This document shows, piece by piece, positions 1-7,661 of a stretch of DNA of 10,614 bases. The DNA is from a bacterium (GTDB lineage Bacteria > Chloroflexota > Dormibacteria > UBA8260 > Bog-877): contig JAJYWT010000120.1 in the NCBI GenBank assembly GCA_021791345.1, positions 1 to 10,614 on the forward strand, in the 5' to 3' direction. The notes beneath the pieces are model-generated. The model searched no databases. It worked only from the letters and a program-made list of their open reading frames with translations, and was not told the origin of the DNA. Positions within the stretch are counted from its first letter, which is position 1. Each line of letters opens with the position of its first letter. The translations under genes were made by a program, and so were the position numbers.

Positions 1-1131
1 GGGTTCCACCGCCCTCAGAACCGGCGGCTTCAGCCCGGCGTCGGCGAAGGCCGCCCGCAGACCAAAGTCGATCGCGCTCTGGGAGTCCTCTGGCCCTATC
101 GCCACCACCGCTCCGGAGAATCCCGCCCCGGTGAGCTTGGCTCCGTAGGCTCCAGCCGAGCAGGCCGCCTCCACCGCCAGGTCCAGCTCCGGGGCGCTGA
201 CGTCGAGGTCGTCACGCAGGGAGCGGTGCGACTCGGACATGATCCGGCCCAACTCCTCGTGCTCGGTGCGGCCCAGGGCGTCCAGCGCCCGCTCGACCCG
301 GTCGCGCTCGGTCAGGGCGTGGCGGGCGCCGCCGCGGATCTTCGGATCCAGGAGCCGATCCACCTCCTCCGCCGAGGCGTCGACCAGGCGTTCATGGCCG
401 AGCATCCTGCCCGCCGCGGCCAGGAGAAGGCGCCGCTGTGGGTACGGCGAGTCGGCGAGCCGGCGGCGGCTGCCGGTGTCGATCACGAACAGTCGGTCGC
501 CGGCCGCGGCCGGATCGAACGGCGTGGGCAGGACGGTGCCAGTGCTCGAGTCAAACCGCAGGGCGGACCCGGGCATCCCGAAGACCGCGGTCACCTGATC
601 CATCAGCCCGCACGGGACCCCGACGAATTCGGCCTCGGCGCGCCTGGCCGCCGCCACCTTCTGCCGGCGCGAGAGCCGCACTCCCAATGAGTCGGTCACC
701 GCCTCGACCACGGCGCACTCGACCGCCGCGGAGGACGACAGGCCGGCGCCCTCGGGGACGAGGCCGTCGAGGAGGACGTCCAGCCCAGTACCCGGATCGT
801 TGAACTGTGTCACGGCCCAGATGGCACCCAGGGGGTACGCCGCCCAGCCGCGGATCCTCCGAGGCCTCAGCTGCTCCCGGTCGATTTCGAACTCCTCCGG
901 GCGCTGCAGCGAGCGCACCCGCAGCCGGCCCCCCGGCCTGCGCCGCAGGGCCACCCAGACGCGCAGGTCGATGGTCGCCGGCAGCACCGGCCCTCCGCAC
1001 AGGTCCAGGTACTCCCCGACCAGGGTGACTCGACCCGGTGCCGACCAGATCCCGTCCGGGCGAGTGCCGGTCCAGGCCGAGAACTCCGCGGCCAGTCTGT
1101 CGCGGACCCGCTCCTCCAGCCCCTTCGCCAT
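1..1131 (-). CDS. galK: Galactokinase-family GHMP sugar kinase, 3' end cut by window
   Basis: Predicted cytoplasmic ATP-dependent sugar-1-kinase; galactokinase feeds galactose into the Leloir pathway. The minus frame is open from ATG 1131 to base 1 (377 codons, no stop), close to the usual length of about 380, so probably only a few residues are missing. Motifs in order: PGRVTLVGEYLDLCGG near residues 34-49 (motif 1); PEGAGLSSSAA near 130-140 (ATP-binding GHMP loop); VPCGLMDQ near 175-182 with the catalytic Asp; SESHRSLRDD near 300, typical of galactokinases; GAKLTGAGFSGA near 330-342 (motif 3). The start is set by GGGGAGGAGGA five bases upstream. Oddity: the usual GEHTDY is GEYLDL, so the sugar-contacting His is Tyr and the substrate may not be galactose. 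The gene is divergent from sucC. The family call is firm, the substrate is not. Confidence 0.9.
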   Translation of the reverse strand, partial: MAKGLEERVRDRLAAEFSAWTGTRPDGIWSAPGRVTLVGEYLDLCGGPVLPATIDLRVWVALRRRPGGRLRVRSLQRPEEFEIDREQLRPRRIRGWAAYPLGAIWAVTQFNDPGTGLDVLLDGLVPEGAGLSSSAAVECAVVEAVTDSLGVRLSRRQKVAAARRAEAEFVGVPCGLMDQVTAVFGMPGSALRFDSSTGTVLPTPFDPAAAGDRLFVIDTGSRRRLADSPYPQRRLLLAAAGRMLGHERLVDASAEEVDRLLDPKIRGGARHALTERDRVERALDALGRTEHEELGRIMSESHRSLRDDLDVSAPELDLAVEAACSAGAYGAKLTGAGFSGAVVAIGPEDSQSAIDFGLRAAFADAGLKPPVLRAVEP

Positions 1132-1160
1132 CGAGTCCTCCTCCCCAGCTCAGACAGGCC

Positions 1161-1166
1161 ATTGTG
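1161..1166 (-). promoter_or_regulatory. Possible -10 box for the galactokinase gene
   Basis: On the minus strand this reads CACAAT, one mismatch from TANNNT. It would place the transcript start near 1154 and give a leader of about 22 bases containing the GGAGGAGGA ribosome binding site. No -35 match is visible at 17 bases, so this rests on the -10 and the spacing alone. Confidence 0.3.
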
Positions 1167-1187
1167 ACCACCACCGTGCGGGTGGGG

Positions 1188-1201
1188 CCGCCCCCGGGCG
1201 G
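1188..1201. repeat. GC-rich inverted repeat in the divergent promoter region
   Basis: CCGCCC-CC-GGGCGG is a perfect 6+6 inverted repeat between the divergent starts of the galactokinase and sucC genes, upstream of both putative -10 boxes. It could be an operator, but G/C-only palindromes are common by chance at this base composition. Confidence 0.25.
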
Positions 1202-1223
1202 GGTCATTGCGGTGGCCTGCTCC

Positions 1224-1229
1224 TACACT
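1224..1229 (+). promoter_or_regulatory. Putative -10 box of the sucCD operon
   Basis: TACACT fits the TANNNT -10 consensus. It predicts a transcript start near 1236 and a 5' leader of about 41 bases that contains the sucC ribosome binding site. The bases 17-18 upstream do not resemble TTGACA, which is common for high-GC promoters. Confidence 0.45.
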
Positions 1230-1265
1230 AGGTTCGAAGATGCCGCGATTCGGCAGGGCTCGCTC

Positions 1266-1272
1266 AGGAGGG
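1266..1272 (+). promoter_or_regulatory. Shine-Dalgarno sequence deciding the GTG start of sucC
   Basis: AGGAGGG lies four bases before GTG 1277. It supports the GTG start, and the protein then begins MKLLEHQAK, matching the conserved N-terminus of SucC (M.LHEYQAK). Confidence 0.75.
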
Positions 1273-1276
1273 ATCG

Positions 1277-2467
1277 GTGAAGCTCTTAGAACATCAGGCC
1301 AAGTCCCAGTTCCGACAGGTTGGCATCGAATGTCCGATGGGCCGTCTGGCCCACACCCCTGCCGAGGCCGCCGCGGCGGCCCGGGAGTTGGGGCGCGTGG
1401 TGGTCAAGGCCCAGGTTCCGATCGGGGGCCGGGGCAAGGCCGGCGGGGTGAAGCTGGCGGGGACCGAGCAGGAGGCCAGGAGTGCGGCCGAGCAGATCCT
1501 GGGGATGGAGATCCGCGGCTTCCGGGTGCCCGCCGTGCTCTGCGAGGAGGCGCTGGACATCGCCCGCGAGCTGTACCTGGGGGTCGCCCTCGACCGCGAT
1601 CGCCGCAGCCTGGTCGTGATGCTCTCGTTCGCCGGGGGCATGGAGATCGAGGAGGTGGCGGCCACGTCTCCCGAGAAGATCGCCAAGCTCTGGCCCGACC
1701 CCTTCAGTGGCCCTCACCCCTTCGAGATCCGCCAGCTGGCGCTGGATGCGCTGGCGGCGGTGGGAGGCGAGGGGACCCTGCCGAAGGGCTCGTTGCTCAA
1801 CCAGCTGGTGCCCTTGGTCCAGCGGCTGTACGCACTCTGCCAGCGGCTCGACGCCACCCTGTGCGAGATCAACCCCCTGGTGGTGAGCGCCCAGCGGCGG
1901 CTGATCGCCGGGGACGGGAAGATCGAGATCGACCAGAACGCGGAGTTCCGTCACCAGGACCTGGTCAAGGAGCTGGGGGATGACCAGCAGGCCGCCTCCA
2001 GCGGCGACGACCCCCTTGAGGTCGAGGCCAAGCGGCGGGGGCTCACGTACGTGCATCTGGGCGGCGACGTGGGGGTGATCGGCAACGGCGCCGGGCTGGT
2101 GATGAACACTCTGGATCTGGTCAAGCAGCACGGTGGGGAGCCGGCCAACTTCCTGGACATCGGTGGCGGGGCCAAGGCGGAGGTGGTCGCCAATGCCCTG
2201 GAGATGGTTCTCCTCGATCCTGCGGTCAAGGGCATCTTCATCAACATCTTCGGGGGCATCACCAGAGGTGACGAGGTGGCCAACGGGGTGGTGGCGGCCC
2301 GAGACCAGCTGGGGATCAGCGTCCCCCTGGTGGTCCGGATGACCGGGACCCGCGAGGAGGAGGGAAGGGCGATCCTGGAGCGGGCGGGCATCGTCCCGGC
2401 GGTCTCCGCGCCCGAGGCGGCGGCGAAGATTGTGGAGCTGGTGGCGGCTCAGGGAGGCAGAAGATGA
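1277..2467 (+). CDS. sucC: Succinyl-CoA synthetase (ADP/GDP-forming), beta subunit
   Basis: Nucleotide-binding subunit of the cytoplasmic TCA enzyme that converts succinyl-CoA plus NDP and phosphate to succinate, CoA and NTP. The 396-residue product is close to the usual 385-395. The N-terminal ATP-grasp domain carries Lys44 and GGRGKAGG (50-57). CEINPLV (196-202) supplies Glu197 and Asn199, and Asp213 follows, matching the E. coli Mg-nucleotide ligands. The C-terminal ligase domain has IGNGAGL (268-274), FLDIGGGAK (292-300) and NIFGGI (323-328). IGNGAGLVM is closer to the actinobacterial form than to the proteobacterial VNGAGLAM. The GTG start has a strong SD, and the stop overlaps sucD by ATGA. 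Malate-CoA ligase is a homologous alternative, but NIFGGI and the catabolic setting favour SucC. ATP versus GTP preference cannot be told. Confidence 0.96.
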   Translation: MKLLEHQAKSQFRQVGIECPMGRLAHTPAEAAAAARELGRVVVKAQVPIGGRGKAGGVKLAGTEQEARSAAEQILGMEIRGFRVPAVLCEEALDIARELYLGVALDRDRRSLVVMLSFAGGMEIEEVAATSPEKIAKLWPDPFSGPHPFEIRQLALDALAAVGGEGTLPKGSLLNQLVPLVQRLYALCQRLDATLCEINPLVVSAQRRLIAGDGKIEIDQNAEFRHQDLVKELGDDQQAASSGDDPLEVEAKRRGLTYVHLGGDVGVIGNGAGLVMNTLDLVKQHGGEPANFLDIGGGAKAEVVANALEMVLLDPAVKGIFINIFGGITRGDEVANGVVAARDQLGISVPLVVRMTGTREEEGRAILERAGIVPAVSAPEAAAKIVELVAAQGGRR

Positions 2468-3351
2468 GCATCCTGCTCAACCGCTCGTCGAAGGTTGTGG
2501 TGCAGGGCATGACCGGCAGCGAGGGCACCTTCCACACCCAGCAGATGCTGGAGTTCGGCACCCGGGTCGTGGCCGGGGTGTCCCCGGGCAAGGGCGGGAC
2601 CGAGCACCTGAGCCTGCCGGTCTTCGACACCGTCCAGGAGGCGGTGGATCGGACCGCCGCGGACGTGGCCGCGGTCTTCGTGCCCCCGGCGTTCGCGGCC
2701 GACGCGATCATGGAGGCGTCAGCGGCCGGGGTGCCCCTGGTGGTTTGCATCACCGAGCTCATCCCCGTGAACGACATGGTGCGCGCCCGCGCCTTCCTCG
2801 CCCGCCGCGGCACCCGGCTGGTGGGGCCCAACTGCCCCGGGCTGATGTCGCCCGGGGAGCGGGCCAAGGTCGGGATCATCCCCAACCAGAACGGGCAGGA
2901 CGGCCCGGTCGGGATCGTCTCCAGGTCCGGGACCCTGACCTACGAGATCATGCAGGCGCTGGGCAGGTCCGGCTACGGGCAGTCGACCGCGGTCGGGATC
3001 GGTGGGGACCCCATCCTGGGACTCAGCTTCTCCGATGTGCTCGAGCTCTTCGCCGCCGACTCCGCCACCGAGGTGGTGGTGATGGCGGGGGAGATCGGTG
3101 GGGCGGATGAGGAGCGCGCGGCCGAGCTCATCGGGCGGGGCTATCCCAAGCCGGTGATCGGCTTCATCTCCGGTCGCACCGCCCCTCCCGGCAAGCGCAT
3201 GGGCCATGCCGGGGCGATCATCAGCGGCAACACCGGGTCCGCCCGCTCCAAGGTGGACGCACTGGAGAGCGCCGGCGTCCGGGTGGCGGACACCATCGAG
3301 GAGATCGTGGAACTGGTGCGCCAGCGGCTGTCCCGCCCGGCAGCGGTCTGA
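2464..3351 (+). CDS. sucD: Succinyl-CoA synthetase, alpha subunit
   Basis: CoA-binding, phosphohistidine-bearing partner of SucC. The 295 residues match the family (about 290). The N-terminal Rossmann CoA-binding domain has [13 protein letters not shown] (13-25), which replaces the usual GxTGxQGTFH, and a CITELIP segment (95-101). GPNCPG (121-126) and SRSGTLTYE (153-161) follow. The active-site His248 lies in RMGHAGAI (245-252), equivalent to E. coli His246 of the alpha subunit. GIGGDP (178-183) is the conserved loop near the nucleotide site. ATG 2464 overlaps the sucC stop (ATGA), and GGGAGG six bases upstream is its SD, so the subunits are translationally coupled, as expected for an equimolar complex. 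All key residues are present. Confidence 0.97.
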   Translation: MSILLNRSSKVVVQGMTGSEGTFHTQQMLEFGTRVVAGVSPGKGGTEHLSLPVFDTVQEAVDRTAADVAAVFVPPAFAADAIMEASAAGVPLVVCITELIPVNDMVRARAFLARRGTRLVGPNCPGLMSPGERAKVGIIPNQNGQDGPVGIVSRSGTLTYEIMQALGRSGYGQSTAVGIGGDPILGLSFSDVLELFAADSATEVVVMAGEIGGADEERAAELIGRGYPKPVIGFISGRTAPPGKRMGHAGAIISGNTGSARSKVDALESAGVRVADTIEEIVELVRQRLSRPAAV

Positions 3352-3356
3352 CCCGG

Positions 3357-4553
3357 ATGGGGCTGAGCTTCGAGCTCACCGCCGAGCAGGAGGCGATCCG
3401 CCAGCTGGCGCGCGAGTTTGCCGACCAGGTCGTAGCACCGCAGGCGGCCGTCTACGACCGGGAGGAGCGGTTTCCCTACCCGATCGTCGCCCAGATGGGG
3501 GAGCTGGGCCTCTTCGGCCTGCCCTACCCGGAGGCGGAGGGCGGTGCGGGCGCCGACTTCATCAGCTACCTGCTCGCCCTGGAGGAGGTGTCCCGCGCCG
3601 ACGCCTCTTTGGGGATCACCCTGGAGGCGGCGGTCTCCCTGGGGATCGCCCCCATCTTCAACTTCGGCACCGCCGAGCAGCGGGAGCGCCACCTTCCCGA
3701 CCTCCTCGCGGGGCGGGCGCTCTGGGCGTTCGGGCTCACCGAGCCGGACGCGGGCTCGGATGCGGGCGGGACCAAGACCAGGGCGGTGCAAGAGGGGGAG
3801 GAGTTCGTCATCGACGGCACCAAGTGCTTCATCACCAATGCCGGGACCGACATCAGCCGCGGGGTGACGATCACCGCGGTGACCGGGAGCCAGGAGGGGC
3901 GCAACGAGATCAGCGCGATCATGGTGGAGCGGGGCACGCCCGGCTACTCCCAGGCCGCCCCCTACCGGAAGCTCGGATGGCATGCCAGCGACACCAGGGA
4001 GCTCACCTTCGCTGGCTGCCGGGTGCCGCAGAGCAATCTCCTGGGCCGGCAGGGCGGCGGGTTCAGCCAGTTCCTCAAGATCCTGGAGGCCGGTCGGGTG
4101 GCGATCGCCGCCCTCTCGGTCGGAGTGGCCCAGGCCTGCCTGGACGCCTGCGTCGGCTACTCCCAGCAGCGGCGTCAGTTCGGGCGCCCCATCAGCCGCT
4201 TCCAGGCGACCCAGCTGAAGCTGGCGGACATGGCAACCCAGATCGAGCTGGCGCGGCTCATGGTCTGGCGGGCGGGCACCCTGATCGACCACGGCCTTCC
4301 GGCCGGCAAGTTCGCGGCGATGGCGAAGCTGCAGGCCTCGGAGACCGCCACCTGGTGTGCCAACCAGGCGGTCCAGATCCACGGGGGCTCCGGTTTCATG
4401 GAGGACCTCCCGGTCGCCCGCTACTACCGCGACGTCAAGATCAACGAGATCGGGGAGGGGACATCGGAGGTCCAGCGGCTCGTCATTGCCTCCCACCTCC
4501 TGGGTTACGGTGGCTCCGTCACCAGGCTGCTGGATCCCGCGCCCAAGAGCTGA
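3357..4553 (+). CDS. Acyl-CoA dehydrogenase (first of two)
   Basis: FAD flavoenzyme that oxidises an acyl-CoA to the trans-2-enoyl-CoA and passes electrons to electron-transfer flavoprotein. The 398 residues match the usual 380-400. Architecture: N-terminal helical domain (about 1-120); middle beta domain opening with [16 protein letters not shown] (126-141, the family signature); C-terminal helical domain with [12 protein letters not shown] (272-283) and IHGGSGF (341-347). The catalytic base is predicted to be Glu367 in GEGTSEVQR, the position used by short- and medium-chain and isobutyryl-CoA types rather than the isovaleryl/long-chain position. ATG 3357 is five bases after the sucD stop with no clear SD, so coupled translation is likely. 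Length and the [12 protein letters not shown]-terminus support this start. Chain length or branching of the substrate cannot be read; short-chain or branched acyl-CoA is my guess. Confidence 0.93.
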   Translation: MGLSFELTAEQEAIRQLAREFADQVVAPQAAVYDREERFPYPIVAQMGELGLFGLPYPEAEGGAGADFISYLLALEEVSRADASLGITLEAAVSLGIAPIFNFGTAEQRERHLPDLLAGRALWAFGLTEPDAGSDAGGTKTRAVQEGEEFVIDGTKCFITNAGTDISRGVTITAVTGSQEGRNEISAIMVERGTPGYSQAAPYRKLGWHASDTRELTFAGCRVPQSNLLGRQGGGFSQFLKILEAGRVAIAALSVGVAQACLDACVGYSQQRRQFGRPISRFQATQLKLADMATQIELARLMVWRAGTLIDHGLPAGKFAAMAKLQASETATWCANQAVQIHGGSGFMEDLPVARYYRDVKINEIGEGTSEVQRLVIASHLLGYGGSVTRLLDPAPKS

Positions 4554-4574
4554 GGCGCCGGCCAGGGCTGCGCG

Positions 4575-4580
4575 TACCAT
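4575..4580 (+). promoter_or_regulatory. TACCAT -10 box for a leaderless thiolase transcript
   Basis: TACCAT ends six bases before ATG 4587. A hexamer at -12 to -7 puts +1 on the A of the ATG, which is the geometry of leaderless promoters in high-GC bacteria. The thiolase has no usable SD (only AGGG two bases before ATG), which fits. The box lies 21 bases after the preceding stop, so the thiolase may also be read from the upstream operon. Confidence 0.5.
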
Positions 4581-4586
4581 AGGGTC

Positions 4587-5780
4587 ATGAGTGATCTCGA
4601 TCCCGTCATCGTCGCCTACGCCAGGACCCCGTTCGGACGGCTGCGGGGTGGGCTGAGCTCGCTGCCGGCGGTGGAGCTGGGGGCGGCCGCCATCCGGGCC
4701 GCGCTGGACCGTGCCGGGCTGACGCCCGATCAGGTGGAGCAGTGCATCCTGGGAACCGTCATCACTGCCGGCATGGGTCAGGTCCCGGCCCGGCAGGCGG
4801 CGCTGCGGGCCGGAATCCCCTCCAGCGTCCCGTCGCTCTCCGTGAACAAGGTGTGCGCCTCCTCGCTCAAGGCGGTCAATCTGGCGGCCCTACTCATCCG
4901 GTCGGGGGACGCCGAGGTGGTGGTGGCGGGCGGCATGGAGTCGATGTCGCAGGCGCCCATGCTGCTGCGGGGCACCCGCCAGGGGGTGGCCATGGGGAAC
5001 CTCACCATGTACGACTCCATGATCTGGGACGGCCTCACCTGCCCGGTCGACGATGTGCACATGGGTGAGCACGGCAGTGCCGTCGCGGCTGAGCTCGGGG
5101 TAAGCCGCGGGGAGCAGGATGAGTTCGCCCTCAGATCGCAGCAGCTCTACGAGCAGGCGCGGCGGGCTGGCCGGATCGCCGAGGAGATCATCCCGGTTGA
5201 GGTCCCTCAACGGGGAGGGGCGGTGACGGTCGCCGGCGACGAGCAGCCGCGGCCCGACACGACCCTGGAGAAGTTGCGGGAGCTGAGACCCGTGTTCGGG
5301 GGACCGGACGGATCGGTCACCGCCGGCAACGCTCCGGGGATCAACGACGGGGCGGCAGTGGTGGTGATGATGAGCCGGCGCAGGGCCGCCGAGTTGAACG
5401 CCGATCCCTTGGCGAGCTGGCTGGGGTACGGCGAGTCCGCTGCCGACCACCCCTATCTGGCCACCGTCCCGGCCCTGGCGCTGCAGCAGGCGCTGGACCG
5501 CCAGGGTGGGGCGATGACATCCCAGGACCTCAAGGTGGTGGAGATCAATGAGGCGTTCGCCTCGGTCGTGATCACCAGCTCACGCATGTTGGAGCTGGAG
5601 GCGGACCGGGTGAACCCCAATGGTGGCGCCATCGCGATCGGGCATCCGATCGGCGCCTCGGGCGCCCGCATCCTGGGCTCCCTGATCCTCGAGCTCCGGC
5701 GCCGCGGCGGGGGGCTCGGAGGGGCGACGATCTGCTCGGGGCTGGCCCAGGGCGAGGCGACCCTGGTCGAGGTGGCCTGA
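4587..5780 (+). CDS. Thiolase, acetyl-CoA C-acetyltransferase type
   Basis: Thiolase that cleaves 3-ketoacyl-CoA with CoA to release acetyl-CoA, or condenses two acetyl-CoA in reverse. The 397 residues match the family (about 390-400). Nucleophile Cys90 lies in [13 protein letters not shown] (85-97); [10 protein letters not shown] (115-124) is the usual tetramer/loop region; NEAFA (321-325) and [16 protein letters not shown] (346-361) carry the catalytic Asn and His353; the second catalytic Cys is Cys383. Around this Cys the sequence is CSGLAQGEA rather than the common CIGGGQG(I/V)A, so the glycine-rich loop has two changes. Placement after acyl-CoA dehydrogenase and SucCD suggests degradation. 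It may be an AtoB/FadA-like enzyme; substrate length is not decided by the sequence. ATG 4587 fits the family N-terminus ([13 protein letters not shown]) and a leaderless start. Confidence 0.93.
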   Translation: MSDLDPVIVAYARTPFGRLRGGLSSLPAVELGAAAIRAALDRAGLTPDQVEQCILGTVITAGMGQVPARQAALRAGIPSSVPSLSVNKVCASSLKAVNLAALLIRSGDAEVVVAGGMESMSQAPMLLRGTRQGVAMGNLTMYDSMIWDGLTCPVDDVHMGEHGSAVAAELGVSRGEQDEFALRSQQLYEQARRAGRIAEEIIPVEVPQRGGAVTVAGDEQPRPDTTLEKLRELRPVFGGPDGSVTAGNAPGINDGAAVVVMMSRRRAAELNADPLASWLGYGESAADHPYLATVPALALQQALDRQGGAMTSQDLKVVEINEAFASVVITSSRMLELEADRVNPNGGAIAIGHPIGASGARILGSLILELRRRGGGLGGATICSGLAQGEATLVEVA

Positions 5781-5810
5781 GCCGGTCGGCGGCAGGACCA
5801 GGCACAGGCG

Positions 5811-5816
5811 CATACT
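5811..5816 (+). promoter_or_regulatory. Possible -10 box before the membrane protein gene
   Basis: CATACT is one mismatch from TATACT and ends seven bases before ATG 5824, again consistent with a leaderless or nearly leaderless start. No SD is visible before the gene. It is weaker than the TACCAT sites. Confidence 0.25.
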
Positions 5817-5823
5817 CCGGCCC

Positions 5824-6363
5824 ATGCGGGCCACGCTCACGCCCAGTCGGGTCGAGTCCTCTCGGTACGTGCTGGCCCGGGCCTACCTGAAGGGCCTGGC
5901 CGCCGCCCTGGCTGCCTGCGGGGTGGCGTTGGGGATTGCGACCGCCATGTGGCTGAAGCCGCCGCCGCTCTACTACCCGGAGATGGCCGGGATTCTGGCC
6001 GTCTACGGCGCCGCGATGACCCTTCTCCTCCGGCGCTGGGTGGGGTGGGCCACCGCGCAGGCCGCCACCACCTCAGCCCGGCTTCAGCCGCGGGCCCTGC
6101 GGGCTCCCTTGCTGGTTGTGGGCGGGTATCTGGCGGTGGCGGTGACCGGGCTGGGGGTGCTGGTGGCTGCCGCAGACCCCAAGCTGCTCGGGTTCATGGC
6201 CGCCCAGCTGCTGGTGTTCGCCTTCCTCAACTGGAGAATGGCGGGGGCGGCAGAGCGGTGGGAGGAAAGTACCGGATCTCGTCTCCTGCTGTTGCCACGT
6301 CCCCTTCCCAGTCGCCAATCCTTCCTGATCCAACTGCCCGTGGAGTTCCCGGCCGCCGGGTAG
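5824..6363 (+). CDS. Small integral membrane protein, unknown function
   Basis: I do not recognise the family of this 179-residue protein. It has about four hydrophobic segments: roughly 24-44 (GLAAALAACGVALGIATAMW), 53-69, 94-117 (very hydrophobic) and 121-138. The first two are joined by a short KPPPLYYPEM loop and the second and third by an Arg-rich stretch (LLLRRWVGWA to LQPRALRA). The positive-inside rule places the N-terminus, the middle loop and the C-terminal tail in the cytoplasm. The tail from about 139 is polar, then Leu/Pro-rich. It sits 43 bases after the thiolase and 104 before the second acyl-CoA dehydrogenase, on the same strand, so it may be co-transcribed. A link to acyl-CoA metabolism is suggested only by position. 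Codon composition looks like that of its neighbours. Confidence 0.7.
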   Translation: MRATLTPSRVESSRYVLARAYLKGLAAALAACGVALGIATAMWLKPPPLYYPEMAGILAVYGAAMTLLLRRWVGWATAQAATTSARLQPRALRAPLLVVGGYLAVAVTGLGVLVAAADPKLLGFMAAQLLVFAFLNWRMAGAAERWEESTGSRLLLLPRPLPSRQSFLIQLPVEFPAAG

Positions 6364-6425
6364 CCGGGCTCGGCCGGCCGGGCGCCCGGTCGGGCGTGGT
6401 GGGGAAGATGCCCAGGCGCGGTGGC

Positions 6426-6431
6426 TACAAT
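6426..6431 (+). promoter_or_regulatory. Putative -10 box of the second acyl-CoA dehydrogenase
   Basis: TACAAT fits the -10 consensus closely and predicts a transcript start near 6438 with a leader of about 30 bases carrying GGAGGA. No -35 match is seen at 17 bases. This suggests the gene can be expressed independently of the upstream operon. Confidence 0.5.
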
Positions 6432-6454
6432 CGCCTGCAGAGGCAATCCCGGGT

Positions 6455-6460
6455 GGAGGA
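6455..6460 (+). promoter_or_regulatory. Shine-Dalgarno fixing the start of the second acyl-CoA dehydrogenase
   Basis: GGAGGA lies seven bases before ATG 6468. The reading frame is open far upstream (to about 5949), but that part overlaps the membrane protein gene and has no acyl-CoA dehydrogenase similarity, so this SD and family length decide the start. Confidence 0.75.
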
Positions 6461-6467
6461 CCGCCGG

Positions 6468-7607
6468 ATGGCAGTTGAGGTCGAGATCGAGCGCGAGACG
6501 ATCCGGCAGAGCGTACGGGAGCTGGCCCGGGCGCGCATCGCCCCGCGCGCCGCCGAGATCGATCGGACGGGAGAGTTCCCCTGGGATGTCGTGGACCTGT
6601 TCCGCGAGCACGATGCCTTCGCGGTCGCCTTCCCCCCGGAGTACGGCGGCCTCTCCGGCTCGGCGCTCACCCTTTCCCAGGTGATCGAGGAGGTGGCCCA
6701 GGTCTGCGCCACCTCGGCGCTCCTGCTGGCGGTGCAGGCGCTGGGAGGGTACCCCATTCTCATCGGCGGCAGCGATGAGCAGAAGCGGGCGTACCTGCCC
6801 GAGCTCGCCAGCGGCCGCAAGATCGCCGCCTACGCCCTGTCGGAACCCGACGCCGGCAGCGACGCCGGCTCGATGCGGACGAGGGCGCGCCGCGAGGGGG
6901 ACGAATACGTTCTGGACGGCTCCAAGATGTGGATCACCAACGGCGGCGTCGCCGATCTCATCGTCGTCTTCGCCTCCACGGAGCCGGAGGCCAGGACCCG
7001 GGGGATCTCGGCATTTCTGGTGGACGGCGACGCGGCAGGACTGGAGCGCCGCGAGATCCATGGCAAGCTGGGCATCAGGGGCAGCAACACCGCGGAGCTC
7101 ATCTTCTCCTCCTGCCGAGTCCCCGCGGAGCGGCGGCTGGGAGCAGAGGGGGACGGGTTCAAGATCGCCATGGGGGTGCTGGACCGTTCGCGCCCGCAGA
7201 TCGGCTCCCAGGCGCTCGGGATCGGCGCGGGAGCTCTGGAGTACGCCCTGGGGTATGCCCGCCAACGTCACCAGTTCGGTCACCCGATCGCGGAGTTCCA
7301 GGGGCTGCAGTTCATGCTGGCGGACATGGCCGCCCAGATGGAGGCGGCCCGCTGCCTGGTGCATGAGGCCTGCCGCGCCGTGGACGCCGCCGACCCGCGC
7401 ATGACCGAGCTGGCGGCGATGGCCAAGCTGGTCGCCTCCGATGCCGCCATGCGGGTGACCACCGACGCGGTGCAGATCCTGGGGGGCTACGGCTACGTGA
7501 ACGAGTTTCCGGTGGAGCGCATGATGCGGGATGCCAAGATCACCCAGATCTACGAGGGCACCAACCAGATCCAGCGGGTCGTGATCGCCAAGAAACTGCT
7601 CGGCTGA
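6468..7607 (+). CDS. Acyl-CoA dehydrogenase (second), short-chain/butyryl-like
   Basis: FAD-dependent acyl-CoA dehydrogenase of 379 residues, the standard length. The N-terminal helical domain includes FPPEYGGLSG (55-64). The middle domain opens with [18 protein letters not shown] (123-140) and has MWITNGG (154-160). In the C-terminal domain are RHQFGHPIAEFQGLQFMLAD (267-286), QILGGYGYVNEFPVERMMRD (336-355) and YEGTNQIQR (362-370), with Glu363 the predicted catalytic base. GGYGY with YEGTNQIQR is the pattern of short-chain (butyryl) dehydrogenases, and the ending VIAKKLLG is typical. It is clearly divergent from the copy at 3357-4553, so the two are not a recent duplication and probably act on different acyl-CoAs. 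It has its own SD and likely its own promoter. The next gene downstream converges on it. Confidence 0.94.
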   Translation: MAVEVEIERETIRQSVRELARARIAPRAAEIDRTGEFPWDVVDLFREHDAFAVAFPPEYGGLSGSALTLSQVIEEVAQVCATSALLLAVQALGGYPILIGGSDEQKRAYLPELASGRKIAAYALSEPDAGSDAGSMRTRARREGDEYVLDGSKMWITNGGVADLIVVFASTEPEARTRGISAFLVDGDAAGLERREIHGKLGIRGSNTAELIFSSCRVPAERRLGAEGDGFKIAMGVLDRSRPQIGSQALGIGAGALEYALGYARQRHQFGHPIAEFQGLQFMLADMAAQMEAARCLVHEACRAVDAADPRMTELAAMAKLVASDAAMRVTTDAVQILGGYGYVNEFPVERMMRDAKITQIYEGTNQIQRVVIAKKLLG

Positions 7608-7615
7608 GCTCTCAG

Positions 7616-7629
7616 GCCGGCCCGCCGGC
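7616..7629. terminator. Possible hairpin between convergent genes
   Basis: GCCGGC-CC-GCCGGC forms an inverted repeat in the 54-base gap between the second acyl-CoA dehydrogenase and the convergent lipoprotein gene, where a shared terminator would be expected. A second weak stem (CCGAC 7634-7638 with GTCGG 7652-7656) follows. Neither has a T tract, so intrinsic termination is doubtful. Confidence 0.2.
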
Positions 7630-7661
7630 AGTGCCGACCGACCGTCGCCGCGTCGGGCTGC

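Noticed and set aside
551..1207. 218-codon minus-strand ORF overlapping the galactokinase
   Set aside because: It is in another frame of the same strand, lacks family motifs and is Gly/Arg/Pro-rich. The frame from ATG 1131 has all galactokinase motifs.
3141..4580. 479-codon ORF on the minus strand opposite the first acyl-CoA dehydrogenase
   Set aside because: Antisense shadow of a high-GC gene. It has no recognisable domain, while the plus frame has full acyl-CoA dehydrogenase motifs.
3206..4582. 458-codon plus-strand ORF in another frame over sucD and the first acyl-CoA dehydrogenase
   Set aside because: Arg/Gly/Pro-rich out-of-frame translation that covers two confirmed genes.
5949..6467. 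N-terminal extension of the second acyl-CoA dehydrogenase frame
   Set aside because: It overlaps the membrane protein gene out of frame, is low-complexity, and the SD plus family length point to ATG 6468.
6084..7364. 426-codon minus-strand ORF opposite the second acyl-CoA dehydrogenase
   Set aside because: Antisense shadow without domain features.
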